A stretch of DNA of 64,000 bases. Origin: Dyella terrae. GTDB lineage: Bacteria > Pseudomonadota > Gammaproteobacteria > Xanthomonadales > Rhodanobacteraceae. Below the pieces are notes generated by a model, which saw only the letters and a program-made list of their open reading frames with translations, searched no databases and was not told the DNA's origin. Positions within the stretch are counted from its first letter, which is position 1. Every line of letters begins with the position of its first letter. Location of the stretch: positions 4,092,001 to 4,156,000 of the forward strand of contig NZ_CP089414.1 in assembly GCF_022394535.1 (NCBI RefSeq), written 5' to 3'. The position numbers were made by a program, and so were the translations under genes. Of the stretch, positions 47,417 through 59,435 are shown piece by piece.

Positions 47417-47854
47417 ATGCAATATGCGATCAAGCTGGTCGATGACGGCGGTGCATTCGTGGCAACGTGTCGCGACCTGCCGACGTTCAATAGCGTCGGC
47501 GACACGGTGGAAGAAGCGCTGCACGAATCGGTCGATGCCATCGCGCTGGTGTTGCAGTCCTACATGGACGATCGCCAGCCGATCCCCGTGACCACGGACA
47601 AGAAGCGTGGCGAGCATTGGGTGGTCCTGCCGGCGCTCGATGTGGCCAAGGTTGGGCTGTACCAGGCCATGCAGGCCAAGGGTGTGCGCAAGGCGGATCT
47701 CGGTCGCATGTTGGGCATGCACGCGCCACAGGTAGATCGCCTTCTGGATCTGACGCACAAGTCGAAACTCGAGCAGGTCGAGGGAGCGCTGGGTCAGCTC
47801 GGCTATCGGGTCAACGTGTCGGTGGAGCCGATGGGCCGTCGTCACGCGGCGTAG
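47417..47854 (+). CDS. HicB-like antitoxin/regulator
   Basis: This 145-aa protein has a HicB domain (MQYAIKLVDDGGAFVATCRD, then VGDTVEEALHESVDAIALVL) and a C-terminal helix-turn-helix (KADLGRMLGMHAPQVDRLLD). HicB proteins bind and neutralise the RNase HicA and repress their operon. No hicA-like gene is adjacent: upstream is the truncated array unit. It is therefore an orphan, perhaps cut off from hicA by the array. The start ATG 47417 has GGAG; the frame is open to 47201 through P18. Confidence 0.82.
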   Translation: MQYAIKLVDDGGAFVATCRDLPTFNSVGDTVEEALHESVDAIALVLQSYMDDRQPIPVTTDKKRGEHWVVLPALDVAKVGLYQAMQAKGVRKADLGRMLGMHAPQVDRLLDLTHKSKLEQVEGALGQLGYRVNVSVEPMGRRHAA

Positions 47855-47887
47855 GTTGGCGGATTGGTCATAGCATTTGGAGCGGGT

Positions 47888-48512
47888 ATGTCAGGTAGCG
47901 GAAGCGATGTGTTTACGGGTGACGGCCATGACTGGCACAACCGGGCGCAGTTGAATTTCACCCACTAAGTGCCTTGGCACGCCTATGTGGCCGGATACAA
48001 GGAAGCCGCTGACCGTCTCGTCGCTGGCATCGCGGAAGGGCAGCATGGCCAGGACATGCTCGTCTTTCCCATCCTTTTTCTGTATCGGCATTACCTTGAA
48101 GTGAGCATCAAGGAGCAGATAAAGGAATGCCAGCCACTGCTTGGCATTACGCCACCAGCCAAGCCAAAGCGTAAGGAAGAGCGTATCCTGTCGGCACAGG
48201 GCCATGATCTAGATGGCCTTTGGTCGTATCTAAAAGGCCTTTTGCCTGGTGTCTATCCCGGTATTCCAGTCGTTGTGCTGGAAGAAATCGATCGGGTGGT
48301 TGAGGCGTTTCATCGGCACGATGAAGCCGGCGACGCAGCGCGTTACCCGGTACCTTGGCGGGCAGCGAACGCTGTCAGGGTTGAATGCGATCAACCTGCG
48401 CAAGCTATCGGAGGATATGGACCGAGCTGATAACAGCTTCACGCAGATTGGTGGTGGCATCGACTACATGCACGAAATGGCGCAATACGCTGCCGAAGCA
48501 AACGCGGAATAG
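47888..48512 (+). pseudogene. Decayed hypothetical gene
   Basis: The frame from ATG 47888 (MSGSGSDVFTGDGHDWHNRA) meets TAA at 47966 and continues in the same frame with AYVAGYKEAADRLVAGIAEG and VFPILFLYRHYLEVSIKEQI. Near 48330 it shifts to another frame that gives ALSGLNAINLRKLSEDM-like sequence and ends at 48512. One nonsense and one frameshift mark a dead gene. The RHYLE helix recalls a HEPN-like fold; no firm family. Confidence 0.65.
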
Positions 48513-48543
48513 ATAGGTTGGCAAGACCCATCAGGCGAAACAC

Positions 48544-48569
48544 AGCCCCGCTTCGGCGGGGCTTTTTTT
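48544..48569 (+). terminator. Rho-independent terminator
   Basis: AGCCCCGC-TTC-GGCGGGGCT followed by seven T. It lies 32 nt after the decayed gene and closes the hicB-side transcription unit. Confidence 0.88.
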
Positions 48570-49045
48570 GTGCCCAGGTCATCGGCTGTCGCGATCGGGG
48601 TGAGTGATAGCCGGCGACAGCTCGCACCGCACGCAGCCAGGCCGTGGTGGGGCGGGCCGTCCTGTCCGACTGGTTCGGCCCGGAATGTGGTCAAAGAATG
48701 ACCAGTTCGGCCCGTCTTGCTCCTGGCGCGCGCGGTCATCCCCCCTCCTCGCCTGCGCGCTTCTCCCGCCGCTTTTGATGCAGGTGATGCATCTGGCCAA
48801 ATGGCGCCACACGTAGGGCCATCGGTTACTCGTGGGCGCGTGGCGTGATGCAGTTTGATGCACCCGTGGACTGAGTGAGCCCACCGGATGGCCGGCGATG
48901 GATGCATCGCGGCGATGCAGCGGCAGGGGGTCGCCAAGGGCGCTCCCTTAGCAGGACGACTCGCGCCGTTCGTCCACGATCAGCGGGGGCCTCCGGTCGC
49001 TTCGGGCCAGCCATGGCGAAGGACGCCACCGGTATCGGTTCCGGA

Positions 49046-49328
49046 AAAGGTAATTTTGGTAATCGGCCTCCCGAAAGGCAGGTTAACTCGTTGAATATCC
49101 CGATAAATAGGCATGATTCAAAAAGGTAATTTCAAGGTAATAAAAATTACCCTTCTTGATAAGTAATTGAATTTACCAGTAAAAATAAAGAGAAAAATTA
49201 CCTTTCGTGAGGGTCATCGGATCACCCTTGAATTACCTTTTGATTACCTTTTGCCGCACGACCCAACTCGCTGTTGTTAAAGATAAATCGGGCGATCCGT
49301 CAGAAAAATTACCAAAATTACCCTTTTC
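49046..49328. repeat. AT-rich cluster of iteron-like GGTAATT/AATTACC motifs
   Basis: About ten copies of GGTAAT or its complement ATTACC lie within 290 bp. Those on the left are mostly GGTAAT, those on the right mostly ATTACC(C/T)TTT. In the middle GGTAAT-AAA-ATTACC forms a palindrome (near 49136-49150). The stretch is far more AT-rich than its surroundings. Such arrays are typical of replication-initiator, partition or phage/ICE regulator binding sites; no such protein gene is seen nearby. Confidence 0.6.
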
Positions 49329-49745
49329 CGACGAAGCCACCCATTGGGGCGACGAAGGATACGGGATGGCCTTCCTCGTTCGTCACCGTTCACCATCGAC
49401 AGCCACTTAGAGCCGTTCCCCCGGGCTGTGGATCGCGTACCGGAGGCCCCACCTGCGTCGTTCGCGTATCGGCGAGAGCCATCTCGTTCGTTTCTTCCCT
49501 CAGCCCTGTCGAGGACGTCGCCCTATGACGCCCCCGAAGGAGCGATGGCGTGGATAGGGGCTCAATCGTAGGGGCCGAAGCCATGCCCCCGCGCCATGCG
49601 ATAAGCCGGTGAGGCGGCTCATAATCGGTTGGCATGTCCTTGGATGGCGGTCGACCCGTTGGCCGTGATGGAACATAAGGGTCAAGCGTTAGCCACGCAC
49701 CAGGGTCTTAAACGGCCTTCACGGCAAGCCCTGGCAAGGGGCGGG

Positions 49746-49771
49746 CAAAAAAAAGCGGCCATGAGGCCGCT
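49746..49771 (-). terminator. Rho-independent terminator of the 49782 gene
   Basis: On the minus strand AGCGGCC-TCAT-GGCCGCT is followed by eight T, 10 nt past the stop of the gene at 49782-50129. Confidence 0.88.
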
Positions 49772-49781
49772 CGGTCATGCC

Positions 49782-50129
49782 TTACTGCAGCCCAGCCGGT
49801 GGGCTCGAGAACACGCGAAGATGCCCTTCGCCGATCAGGAAATTCTTGTAGCAGGCCAGCGTGACATTCCAGGCTTCCCTGGCCACGGTGGGACCGGCCT
49901 CAATCACGTTGCCGTGCTCGTCGATAATCGCAAGCTGTGCTTTACGCCCTTCGTGAGTCCGGACGGACAACCCTTCAAAGCACACCGCCGAAAGGGTCAC
50001 GCTGGCCAGTCCACCGGTAGCGGGAACACCGATCATGGCGAGACTCGCCCTGGCAAGAGCGTCTTCCACAGGGCGTAAGGTGCTGGAGCATGAGGCATGT
50101 CGTGGGGTATCCCTTGTCGTGATCGTCAT
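49782..50129 (-). CDS. Hypothetical protein
   Basis: This 115-aa frame ends just before a strong terminator on the same strand, which supports it as a gene. The C-terminal part (AQLAIIDEHGNVIEAGPTVA, WNVTLACYKNFLIGEGHLRV) looks like an ordered alpha/beta domain; the first 25 residues are less convincing, so the true start may be further in. No family recognised. Confidence 0.55.
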   Translation of the reverse strand: MTITTRDTPRHASCSSTLRPVEDALARASLAMIGVPATGGLASVTLSAVCFEGLSVRTHEGRKAQLAIIDEHGNVIEAGPTVAREAWNVTLACYKNFLIGEGHLRVFSSPPAGLQ

Positions 50130-50769
50130 GCCATAAAGCGTCGCGCACGCTCCGTGCGCCGAGCAAGGACGAGCTGTTCTGTGGGAGGCTCTACAGAACT
50201 TCTCAGGTTAGTAGGATGCGTAAAATGGCTTGACTGGCCCTGGATGCGCTGATCCGTCTCAGCGCCTAACTGCCGCATCTAGCCCCAGTAAATGCAAGGG
50301 AGGGGCGCTCCAGCACCGCCAGGCCCAACCACAAGAGCTGCAGTCGGCCTGCTCGTTCGGTGCACGGAATGCACCGGGTTTCGTTCGACGGATCGAGAGG
50401 AAACCCTGTCGGCCATCGCACAGAACTATTCAACGCACTGCATGGCCAGCCTGCATGGTTTATATAGACTTGACTGTGGGCCCGCAAAAGAAAAGTGACT
50501 CGAGCGTCCCACGGGGACTAGCTTCGCGTCGTCGGCAGACGATCGAAACGCCCGCTGCGTAAGCGGCCAGATAGCGGTAGCGCACGAGGCGACGATCATA
50601 CTCACGGCTACTGGATCCCTGCCTTCGCAGGGATGACGGTTTCATCGAAACGGTACGCCGAGCACCTAACCCTCTCCCCAAAGGGGCGAGGGAGAAAAGC
50701 AGAAGCCGCCTGCGTGCCCCATGCGAGGGCCGCATTTCGGCGCGACATGCCGAAACAAACAACACCCAC
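50130..50769. repeat. Intergenic repeats at the right flank of the accessory region
   Basis: No credible gene. AAAAGAAAAGTGACTCGAG (50484-50502), GGCTACTGGATCC...GGGATGACGG (50606-50639) and CTAACCCTCTCCCCAAAGGG (50666-50685) are the inverted equivalents of elements at 7571-7760. A GTTTATATAGACTTG stretch at 50458-50472 mirrors the TCTATATATAC before the recombinase gene. Confidence 0.55.
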
Positions 50770-51125
50770 CTAATCCCTCTCCGGCTGCTCCAACCAAGCA
50801 TCCAACAACGCTGCATCCGCATCATCAATCGCCACGATGCGATACCCCGCCCATACCTGCCCAGGACTGGCCGCAGCCTCGTGCCACTGCTCCTGTATCC
50901 CGACTTCGATGCTCTGCGGTGTGCTGCCCAACCCGGGCAGGGTCAGGCTCACCTGATAGATGGCTTCACTGCGCGGTGGGCGCGTGCTGATCAGCAGCAT
51001 GCCGTTGGCGGAAAGGTTGCCGAGATGGCCGATGGGCTGGCCGGTGATCACATCAGTGACCACGGCGGTGAAATTGGCACGTTTGCGCAGGGCGCGACGT
51101 TGGTCGATGGACGCCACGTTCTCGC

Positions 51126-51129
<4 letters not shown>
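50770..51129 (-). CDS. PilZ domain protein
   Basis: This 119-aa protein has the PilZ signature: an Arg-rich start (RRALRKRANFTAVV, the RxxxR part), then GHLGNLSANGMLL (the D/NxSxxG-like part). PilZ domains bind cyclic di-GMP. It overlaps the DUF1631 gene by 4 bp and follows it, a common pair in Xanthomonadales. It ends in an acidic tail. Confidence 0.85.
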
Positions 51130-53453
<2,324 letters not shown>

Positions 53454-53517
53454 TCCCCCCGGATGGCTGAGAGTCTAAAGCCCGCGCTCTGGGCACGCCA
53501 TCGGCCGGACGGTGGAC

Positions 53518-54681
53518 TCAGTCAAGAAATCCGGAAATGACGTCATTGAGAAAGCGCTGGCCGAGTGCCGTCGTCTGCAGCTGGTCGGGACTGTCGGTGA
53601 GCCAGCCTTTCCGGTGCGCTTGGGCCATGGCGTCGGCGATACGCTCCGGGGGCAGTCCGGTGCGTTCGGCGAAGTCGGTCATGGGCACGCCGTCAATCAG
53701 GCGCAGGGCGTTGAGCATGTACTCGAACGGCAACTCGTCGCGGGCTACCGGACCGCTGCCTCCGATGCGCTCCGCGCCACCAGGGGCGGCCAGGTAAGCC
53801 TTGGGGTGGCGGGTCTTCCAGCGCCGGATGATCTCGCCCTGGGCAACATCGGTGATCTTGCCGTGGGCGCCGGCACCGATGCCGAGGTAGTCGCCGAAGC
53901 GCCAGTAATTGAGGTTGTGCGCGCAGCGGCGATCGGGGCTGGCATAGGCGGATACCTCGTATCGCCTATAGCCGGCTGCGCCCAGCTGTTGTTCGCAGGC
54001 CTCTTGCATGGCCCAGGCGTGGTCGTCGTCGGGCAGTGGCGGCGGGTTCGCGGCGAAGGCCGTGTTCGGCTCCAGGGTCAGCTGGTAGTGCGAGATGTGT
54101 GTGGGCTGCAGGGTGATGGCACGCGCCACATCGGCTAGCGCACCTTCCTGCGATTGCTCAGGCAGGGCGTACATCAGGTCGAGATTGATGTTCGTGTAGC
54201 CGGCGTCCTGCGCTGATTTCACAGCGGCTTCGGCTTCGCTGGCCGAATGGATGCGCCCCAGGCGGCGCAGTTTGGCGTCGTCGAAACTCTGGATGCCGAA
54301 CGATAGGCGGTTCACGCCTGCCGACAGATAGCCGTCGAAACGGCCATGCTCCACGGTGCCGGGGTTGGTCTCCAGCGTGACCTCCGCACTGGGTGCCAAG
54401 GACAGCCGGCCACGCACGCCATCGAGGAAACGATCGATCAGTTCAGGCGTGAACAGGCTGGGCGTGCCGCCGCCAAAGAAGATGGTGTGCACGACGCGAC
54501 CGTGGACGGCGCTACCGAAATCGCGCAGGTCGGCATCGAGGTCGGCGAGCAGGGCGTCGACATAGGCGTCATACGGCGGTTCGCCGCGCAGGCCGTGGGA
54601 GTTGAAATCGCAGTAGGGGCACTTCTTCACGCACCACGGCATGTGGACGTACAGCGACAGCGGTGGTGCGATCAGGGACAT
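53518..54681 (-). CDS. hemW: Radical SAM family haem chaperone HemW
   Basis: This 387-aa protein has the HemW radical-SAM cysteine motif CVKKCPYCDF near residue 17-24, FFGGGTPSLF, NPGTVE and RLSFGIQSFD, and the C-terminal HemW domain (LPFEYMLNALRLIDGV). HemW inserts haem into respiratory enzymes; older annotations call it coproporphyrinogen III oxidase-like. It lies 3 nt after rdgB, the usual pairing. Confidence 0.95.
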   Translation of the reverse strand: MSLIAPPLSLYVHMPWCVKKCPYCDFNSHGLRGEPPYDAYVDALLADLDADLRDFGSAVHGRVVHTIFFGGGTPSLFTPELIDRFLDGVRGRLSLAPSAEVTLETNPGTVEHGRFDGYLSAGVNRLSFGIQSFDDAKLRRLGRIHSASEAEAAVKSAQDAGYTNINLDLMYALPEQSQEGALADVARAITLQPTHISHYQLTLEPNTAFAANPPPLPDDDHAWAMQEACEQQLGAAGYRRYEVSAYASPDRRCAHNLNYWRFGDYLGIGAGAHGKITDVAQGEIIRRWKTRHPKAYLAAPGGAERIGGSGPVARDELPFEYMLNALRLIDGVPMTDFAERTGLPPERIADAMAQAHRKGWLTDSPDQLQTTALGQRFLNDVISGFLD

Positions 54682-54684
54682 GAT

Positions 54685-55284
54685 TTACGTGTGTTTCTCG
54701 GCAAGCTGGCTACGCAGCAACGCCAGCGCGCGACCGCGATGGCTGATGCGGTTCTTCATGCCGGGTGGCAGTTCGGCGGCGCTGACGGTCTCGTTCTCCG
54801 GCAGGAACAGTGGGTCGTAACCGAAGCCGTGTGTGCCGCGCTCTTCGGTCAATACATGCCCATACCAGCGGCCCTCGGCGATCAGTGGCGCGGGGTCATC
54901 AGCGTGCTGAAGCAACACCAATACGCTGATGAAGAACGCGCCGCGCTGTTCCGTCGGCACGCCATCCAGTTCCCGCAGTAGCCGCGCGTTGTTCGCTGCG
55001 TTGTCGCCGTGCGCGCCGCTGTAACGCGCAGAGTAGAGCCCCGGCGCCCCACGCAGGTGGGCCACACACAGGCCCGAATCGTCGGCTAGTGCGGGCAGCC
55101 CGCTGATGCGCGACGCGTGGCGCGCCTTCAGCAGTGCGTTCTCCACGAAGGTGAGTCCGGTTTCTTCAGCATCCGGCACGTCGTAAGCGGACTGCGGTTC
55201 GGCGTGCAGCCCGCTGTCGGCCAGCAGGGCGTTGAATTCGGCCAATTTGCCGGGATTGCTGCTGGCGAGAACGATGCGTGTCAT
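54685..55284 (-). CDS. rdgB: XTP/dITP diphosphatase RdgB
   Basis: This 199-aa protein has the HAM1 motifs SSNPGKLAEF (nucleotide site), ALADDSGLCV and a C-terminal HGFGYDPLFLP and SHRGRAL. It hydrolyses non-canonical purine triphosphates to keep them out of DNA. It lies between rph and hemW in one operon. Confidence 0.96.
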   Translation of the reverse strand: MTRIVLASSNPGKLAEFNALLADSGLHAEPQSAYDVPDAEETGLTFVENALLKARHASRISGLPALADDSGLCVAHLRGAPGLYSARYSGAHGDNAANNARLLRELDGVPTEQRGAFFISVLVLLQHADDPAPLIAEGRWYGHVLTEERGTHGFGYDPLFLPENETVSAAELPPGMKNRISHRGRALALLRSQLAEKHT

Positions 55285-55301
55285 GGGCCTTTCGCTCGGT
55301 G

Positions 55302-56033
55302 TTACGGCAGTTCCAGCGCGGCGCGCTGGGCGGCCACCAGTTCGGCGATGCCCTTTTCGGCAAGGCCAAGCAGTGCGTCCATCTCGTCGCGACGGAAGGC
55401 ATGACCTTCAGCGGTGCCCTGCACCTCGATGAAGCCACCGCCGTCGTTCATCACGACGTTCATGTCGGTATCGCAGTTGGAGTCTTCGGCGTAATCCAGG
55501 TCGAGGACTGGCACGCCTTGATAAATACCCACCGATACCGCTGCCACCGCACCCATGATCGGGTTGCGGCGCAGGTTTTCGCGCTTCATCACCGTGGTCA
55601 CGGCATCCACCAGTGCCACGTAGGCGCCTGTGATGGCCGCCGTGCGTGTGCCGCCATCGGCCTGGATGACGTCGCAGTCGAGCGTGATCACGCGTTCACC
55701 CAGTGCCTGGCGATCCACGCAGGCGCGCAGGCTGCGGCCGATCAGGCGCTGGATCTCCATCGTGCGCCCGCCTTGACCGCCGCGTGCGGCTTCGCGCTGG
55801 GTACGGGTGTTGGTCGCACGGGGCAGCATGCCGTACTCGGCCGTGACCCAGCCTTCACCTTTGCCGCGCAGCCACGGCGGCACGCGGTCTTCGATGCTGG
55901 CGGTGCACAGCACGCGGGTGTCGCCGAAGCTAACCAGCACCGAGCCTTCGGCGTGGCGCGTGAAGTGGCGTTCGATGGTGACGGTGCGCAGCTGGTCGCT
56001 GGCGCGCCCACTGGGGCGGCTGGGTGAACTCAT
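55302..56033 (-). CDS. rph: Ribonuclease PH
   Basis: This 243-aa phosphorolytic 3' exoribonuclease trims tRNA ends. The motifs [36 protein letters not shown] and [20 protein letters not shown] are clear. Start ATG 56033 gives the family N-terminus; an upstream in-frame ATG (56108) overlaps divergent yicC and is rejected. Confidence 0.96.
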   Translation of the reverse strand: MSSPSRPSGRASDQLRTVTIERHFTRHAEGSVLVSFGDTRVLCTASIEDRVPPWLRGKGEGWVTAEYGMLPRATNTRTQREAARGGQGGRTMEIQRLIGRSLRACVDRQALGERVITLDCDVIQADGGTRTAAITGAYVALVDAVTTVMKRENLRRNPIMGAVAAVSVGIYQGVPVLDLDYAEDSNCDTDMNVVMNDGGGFIEVQGTAEGHAFRRDEMDALLGLAEKGIAELVAAQRAALELP

Positions 56034-56107
56034 GGAATGGGGGCCATTGGGCAAGGCAGGGCGGGAAAGTTTACCATTGCCCCCTTTCCAACACCCGCAG
56101 GCTCCCA

Positions 56108-56968
56108 ATGACCCGCAGCATGACGGCTTATGCCTCCGCCGAGACGACTGGCCCTGCCGGCACGCTCAGCTGCGAGTTGCGCACAGTTAACCACCGTTAC
56201 CTGGAGCTGAGCCCGCGCCTGCCAGACGAGCTGCGCGTGTTCGAATCGGCTCTGCGCGAGCGCATCGCGGCCAAGCTGTCGCGCGGCAAGGTGGACGTCA
56301 CGGTGCGCCTGCGTGGCGAGGCTCGTTCCGAATCCCTGCAGGTCAACGCCACTGCGTTGGCGCGCCTGTCCGAGCTGGCGATGGATCTGGAAGCGCGTTT
56401 CCCGCGCATGAATATCGAATTCACCGAACTGTTGCGCTTTCCAGGTGTGCTGCAGCAATCGGATGTGGACCCTGACGTGTTGCAGGCAGCCTTGCTCGAT
56501 GTGCTCGAACGGGCGCTCGACGCGCTCACCGCGACTCGCGAGCGTGAGGGTGACAAGTTGGCCGAGTTGCTCAAGGAGCGACTGGATGCCGTCGAGCGCA
56601 TTGTTGCGGACGTGCGCAGCTTCATGCCGCAGATCCGTGAAGGCTTGCGCACCCGCCTGGAATCGCGTCTGGCCGATCTGAAACAGCCTGCTGACCCGGG
56701 TCGCCTGGAGCAGGAGCTGGTGCTGCAGATCACTCGCAGCGACGTCGACGAGGAGCTGGATCGCCTGGCCACGCACATCGCCGAAACACGCCGCGTGCTG
56801 GGAACCAAGGAGCCGGTCGGTCGCCGCCTGGATTTCCTCATGCAGGAATTCAACCGCGAAGCGAACACGCTCGGCTCCAAAGCCGTCGACGTGCGCAGCA
56901 CCAATGCCGCCGTTGACCTGAAGGTGCTGATCGAGCAGATGCGCGAACAGGTGCAGAACATCGAATGA
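56108..56968 (+). CDS. yicC: YicC family endoribonuclease-like protein
   Basis: This 286-aa protein has YicC_N ([13 protein letters not shown] ... [20 protein letters not shown]) and the C-terminal DUF1732 part ([38 protein letters not shown]). YicC proteins are RNases. ATG 56108 is used. It overlaps gmk by 4 bp (ATGA). Confidence 0.95.
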   Translation: MTRSMTAYASAETTGPAGTLSCELRTVNHRYLELSPRLPDELRVFESALRERIAAKLSRGKVDVTVRLRGEARSESLQVNATALARLSELAMDLEARFPRMNIEFTELLRFPGVLQQSDVDPDVLQAALLDVLERALDALTATREREGDKLAELLKERLDAVERIVADVRSFMPQIREGLRTRLESRLADLKQPADPGRLEQELVLQITRSDVDEELDRLATHIAETRRVLGTKEPVGRRLDFLMQEFNREANTLGSKAVDVRSTNAAVDLKVLIEQMREQVQNIE

Positions 56969-57606
56969 ATACGACCACGTCTCCTGCTGATAGCGCCCCG
57001 TGTACCTTGTTTGTGGTGGCTGCGCCCTCGGGCGCGGGCAAGTCCACGCTGGTCAACGCGCTGCTGGAGCGTGAGCCGTCCATTTCGCTGTCGATTTCGC
57101 ACACCACGCGCCCGCCGCGCCCGGGCGAGCAATATGGCCGCCATTATTTCTTCGTGGAGCGCGGGGTATTCGAGCAGGAGATTGCCGACGGCATCTTTCT
57201 CGAGCACGCCGAAGTGCACGGTAACCTTTACGGCACCTCGCGCAATACGGTGAATACGCTGCTGGGCGAAGGCTGCGATGTGCTGCTAGAGATCGATTGG
57301 CAGGGCGCGCGGCAGATCCGCAAGAGCAAGCCCGACTGCGTGAGCGTGTTCATCCTTCCACCATCGCGTCCTGAGCTGGAGCGACGCCTGCGTGGCCGCG
57401 GCTCGGACAGCCCTGAAGTGATTGCGCGCCGGTTGCATAATTCGCGCGAGGAAATCGCCCACGCGCACGAATTCGACTACATCATCGTCAACGACAATTT
57501 CGAAACCGCGCTGCAGGACCTGCAATCCATCGTGCGCGCCGTTCGCCAGCGCTCGGCACCGCAATGGAAGCGTCATGAGGCATTGATCCAGGAATTGCTG
57601 GCCTGA
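56965..57606 (+). CDS. gmk: Guanylate kinase
   Basis: This 213-aa enzyme phosphorylates GMP to GDP. It has the P-loop VVAAPSGAGKSTLVNALL, the GMP-site SHTTRPPRPGEQYGRHYFFV and the LEIDWQGARQI Walker B region. Coupled to yicC by a 4-bp overlap. Confidence 0.97.
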   Translation: MNTTTSPADSAPCTLFVVAAPSGAGKSTLVNALLEREPSISLSISHTTRPPRPGEQYGRHYFFVERGVFEQEIADGIFLEHAEVHGNLYGTSRNTVNTLLGEGCDVLLEIDWQGARQIRKSKPDCVSVFILPPSRPELERRLRGRGSDSPEVIARRLHNSREEIAHAHEFDYIIVNDNFETALQDLQSIVRAVRQRSAPQWKRHEALIQELLA

Positions 57607-57773
57607 CCTCCGTTTCCGCCGTAGGAGCGCAGGCTGCGCGACTGGCAGGGAACTGTTGCCCGTAAGCAAGGTCTTGTTTCGTTAGCCATTCCTGAGCCGC
57701 CTGACCACGGGCTCATGGCCTTCGCGCCCCTATTCAGCTAACTTGCCCTCTTTCCCCCAGCCTTGTGCCGCCC

Positions 57774-58610
57774 ATGACCGACTCCGTTAGCGCCAAGCCC
57801 GACGACAGCGCCCTCGTGCGCGTCCGTGGCCTGACCACGGTGCTCAATGGCAAGAAAGTCTTTGATGCGCTGGATATAGACATCCCGCGCGGAAAGATCA
57901 CCGCCATCATGGGTCCCAGCGGCACTGGCAAGACCACCTTGCTCAAGCACATTACCGGGCAGATGCGCGGCGATGCGGGCGAGGTACGGGTGGATGGTCA
58001 GAACGTTCCGACGCTGTCACGAGAAAAGCTGTTCGAGCTTCGCGAGCGTATTGGCTACCTGTTCCAGAATTCCGCGTTGCTCACCGACTTCGACGTGTTC
58101 GAGAACGTGGCGTTTCCGCTGCGTCAGCACACCTCGTTGCCGGAAGTGCTGATCCGCAACATCGTGCTCACCAAGCTGCAGGCCGTGGGTCTGCGTGGCG
58201 CGGCAGGGCTGATGCCGACGGAGCTGTCAGGTGGCATGGCGCGTCGCGTGGCACTGGCACGTGCGATCGTGTTCGACCCGATGCTGATTCTGTACGACGA
58301 ACCCTTCGTCGGCCTCGATCCCATCGCGCTCAACCAGGTGCTCAAATTGATCCGCACGCTCAACCAGACGCTCGGCATCACCAGCGTGTTGGTAGCGCAC
58401 GAGCTGGAGGCCATCAAGCAGGTGGCCGACCACATTTATCTCATCGCCAACGGCAAAGTCGTGGCGCAGGGCGATCCGAAGACGATTGCCGATGACGGCT
58501 CGCCGTGGACGCGCCAATTCTTCGGCGGCGACGCCGACGGCCCCGTACCGTTCCAGTATCCGGCGGGTGACCTTGGCAAGGCGCTCGGTTTTCCAGGGAG
58601 TGGCGCATGA
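57774..58610 (+). CDS. mlaF: Phospholipid ABC transporter ATPase MlaF
   Basis: This 278-aa ABC ATPase has Walker A (MGPSGTGKTTLLKHI), the signature ELSGGMARRVALARA and Walker B (LILYDEPFVGLDP). With MlaE it forms the core of the Mla transporter, which moves phospholipid between the periplasmic carrier MlaC and the inner membrane. ATG 57774 is preferred over GTG 57765. Overlaps mlaE by 4 bp. Confidence 0.95.
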   Translation: MTDSVSAKPDDSALVRVRGLTTVLNGKKVFDALDIDIPRGKITAIMGPSGTGKTTLLKHITGQMRGDAGEVRVDGQNVPTLSREKLFELRERIGYLFQNSALLTDFDVFENVAFPLRQHTSLPEVLIRNIVLTKLQAVGLRGAAGLMPTELSGGMARRVALARAIVFDPMLILYDEPFVGLDPIALNQVLKLIRTLNQTLGITSVLVAHELEAIKQVADHIYLIANGKVVAQGDPKTIADDGSPWTRQFFGGDADGPVPFQYPAGDLGKALGFPGSGA

Positions 58611-59377
58611 GCGCGGTGCGTTCTGAAAACATCGTGACGCGTTCGCTGTCGCAGATCGGCGAATGCGGCCTGTTCCTGCTGCGTATGCTGGCAGCGGTGC
58701 CGCGCAGCATGCGCCACTATCGCGAGACGATACGTCAGCTGTGGTTCGCTGGCGCGATGAGCTTGATCATCATCATGGTCTGCGGACTGTTCGTGGGCAT
58801 GGTGCTGGGCCTGCAGCTGTATGACGTACTGTCGATCTTCGGTGGCACCTCGGCGACCGGCACGGTAGTGGCTATCGCCATCTATCGCGAGCTGGGCCCC
58901 GTCGTCACCGCTTTGCTATTCGCAGGCCGCGCAGGCACCTCGATTACCGCCGAGATCGGCCTGATGCGCGCCACCGACCAGATCGCCGCGATGGAGATGA
59001 TGGCGGTGGACCCGATCGCCTACGTCGCCGTACCGCGATTCCTTGCCGGCGTGATCGCCATGCCGCTGCTGACCTGTGTGTTCTGCGCGCTGGGCATCTT
59101 TGGCGGCCATCTGGTGGGCGTGACGTGGCTGGGCATCGATAACGGCACCTTCTGGTCGAACATGACCGCCACCGTCGACCTGGTGAAGGACGTCATCAAT
59201 GGCGTGCTGTGGAAGAGCGTCGTGTTCGGCATCGTGGTGTCGCTGATCGCCGTGTTCCAGGGCTACACCACGCCACCCACCAGCGAGGGCGTGGCCTATG
59301 CCACTACGCGCACCGTGGTCGCCTCGTCCATCGCCATCCTGGCGCTCGACTTTGTTCTCACCGCATTCCTGATGTGA
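58607..59377 (+). CDS. mlaE: Phospholipid ABC transporter permease MlaE
   Basis: This 256-aa inner-membrane permease has the MlaE motifs: an N-terminal amphipathic helix, LQLYDVLSIFGGTSATG, LGPVVTALLFAGRAGTSITA and EMMAVDPIAYVAVPRFLAG. It begins at ATG 58607 within the mlaF stop. Confidence 0.95.
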   Translation: MSAVRSENIVTRSLSQIGECGLFLLRMLAAVPRSMRHYRETIRQLWFAGAMSLIIIMVCGLFVGMVLGLQLYDVLSIFGGTSATGTVVAIAIYRELGPVVTALLFAGRAGTSITAEIGLMRATDQIAAMEMMAVDPIAYVAVPRFLAGVIAMPLLTCVFCALGIFGGHLVGVTWLGIDNGTFWSNMTATVDLVKDVINGVLWKSVVFGIVVSLIAVFQGYTTPPTSEGVAYATTRTVVASSIAILALDFVLTAFLM

Positions 59378-59435
59378 GTAGTCCGATGAGTGCTGCCCAG
59401 ACCCTATACAACCATCTATTCATGAGGATCGTGCC

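Larger units (their letters stand above)
48513..49781. other. Accessory intergenic stretch, no credible gene
   Basis: It holds a strong terminator (48544), GC-rich sequence with no domain-like frame up to 49.0 kb, the AT-rich iteron-like cluster (49046-49328), and frames of 49.2-49.7 kb that lack ribosome sites or known motifs. Confidence 0.5.

Noticed and set aside
48599..49029. Overlapping frames near 48.6-49.0 kb
   Set aside because: GC-rich frames on both strands without ribosome sites or domain-like sequence.
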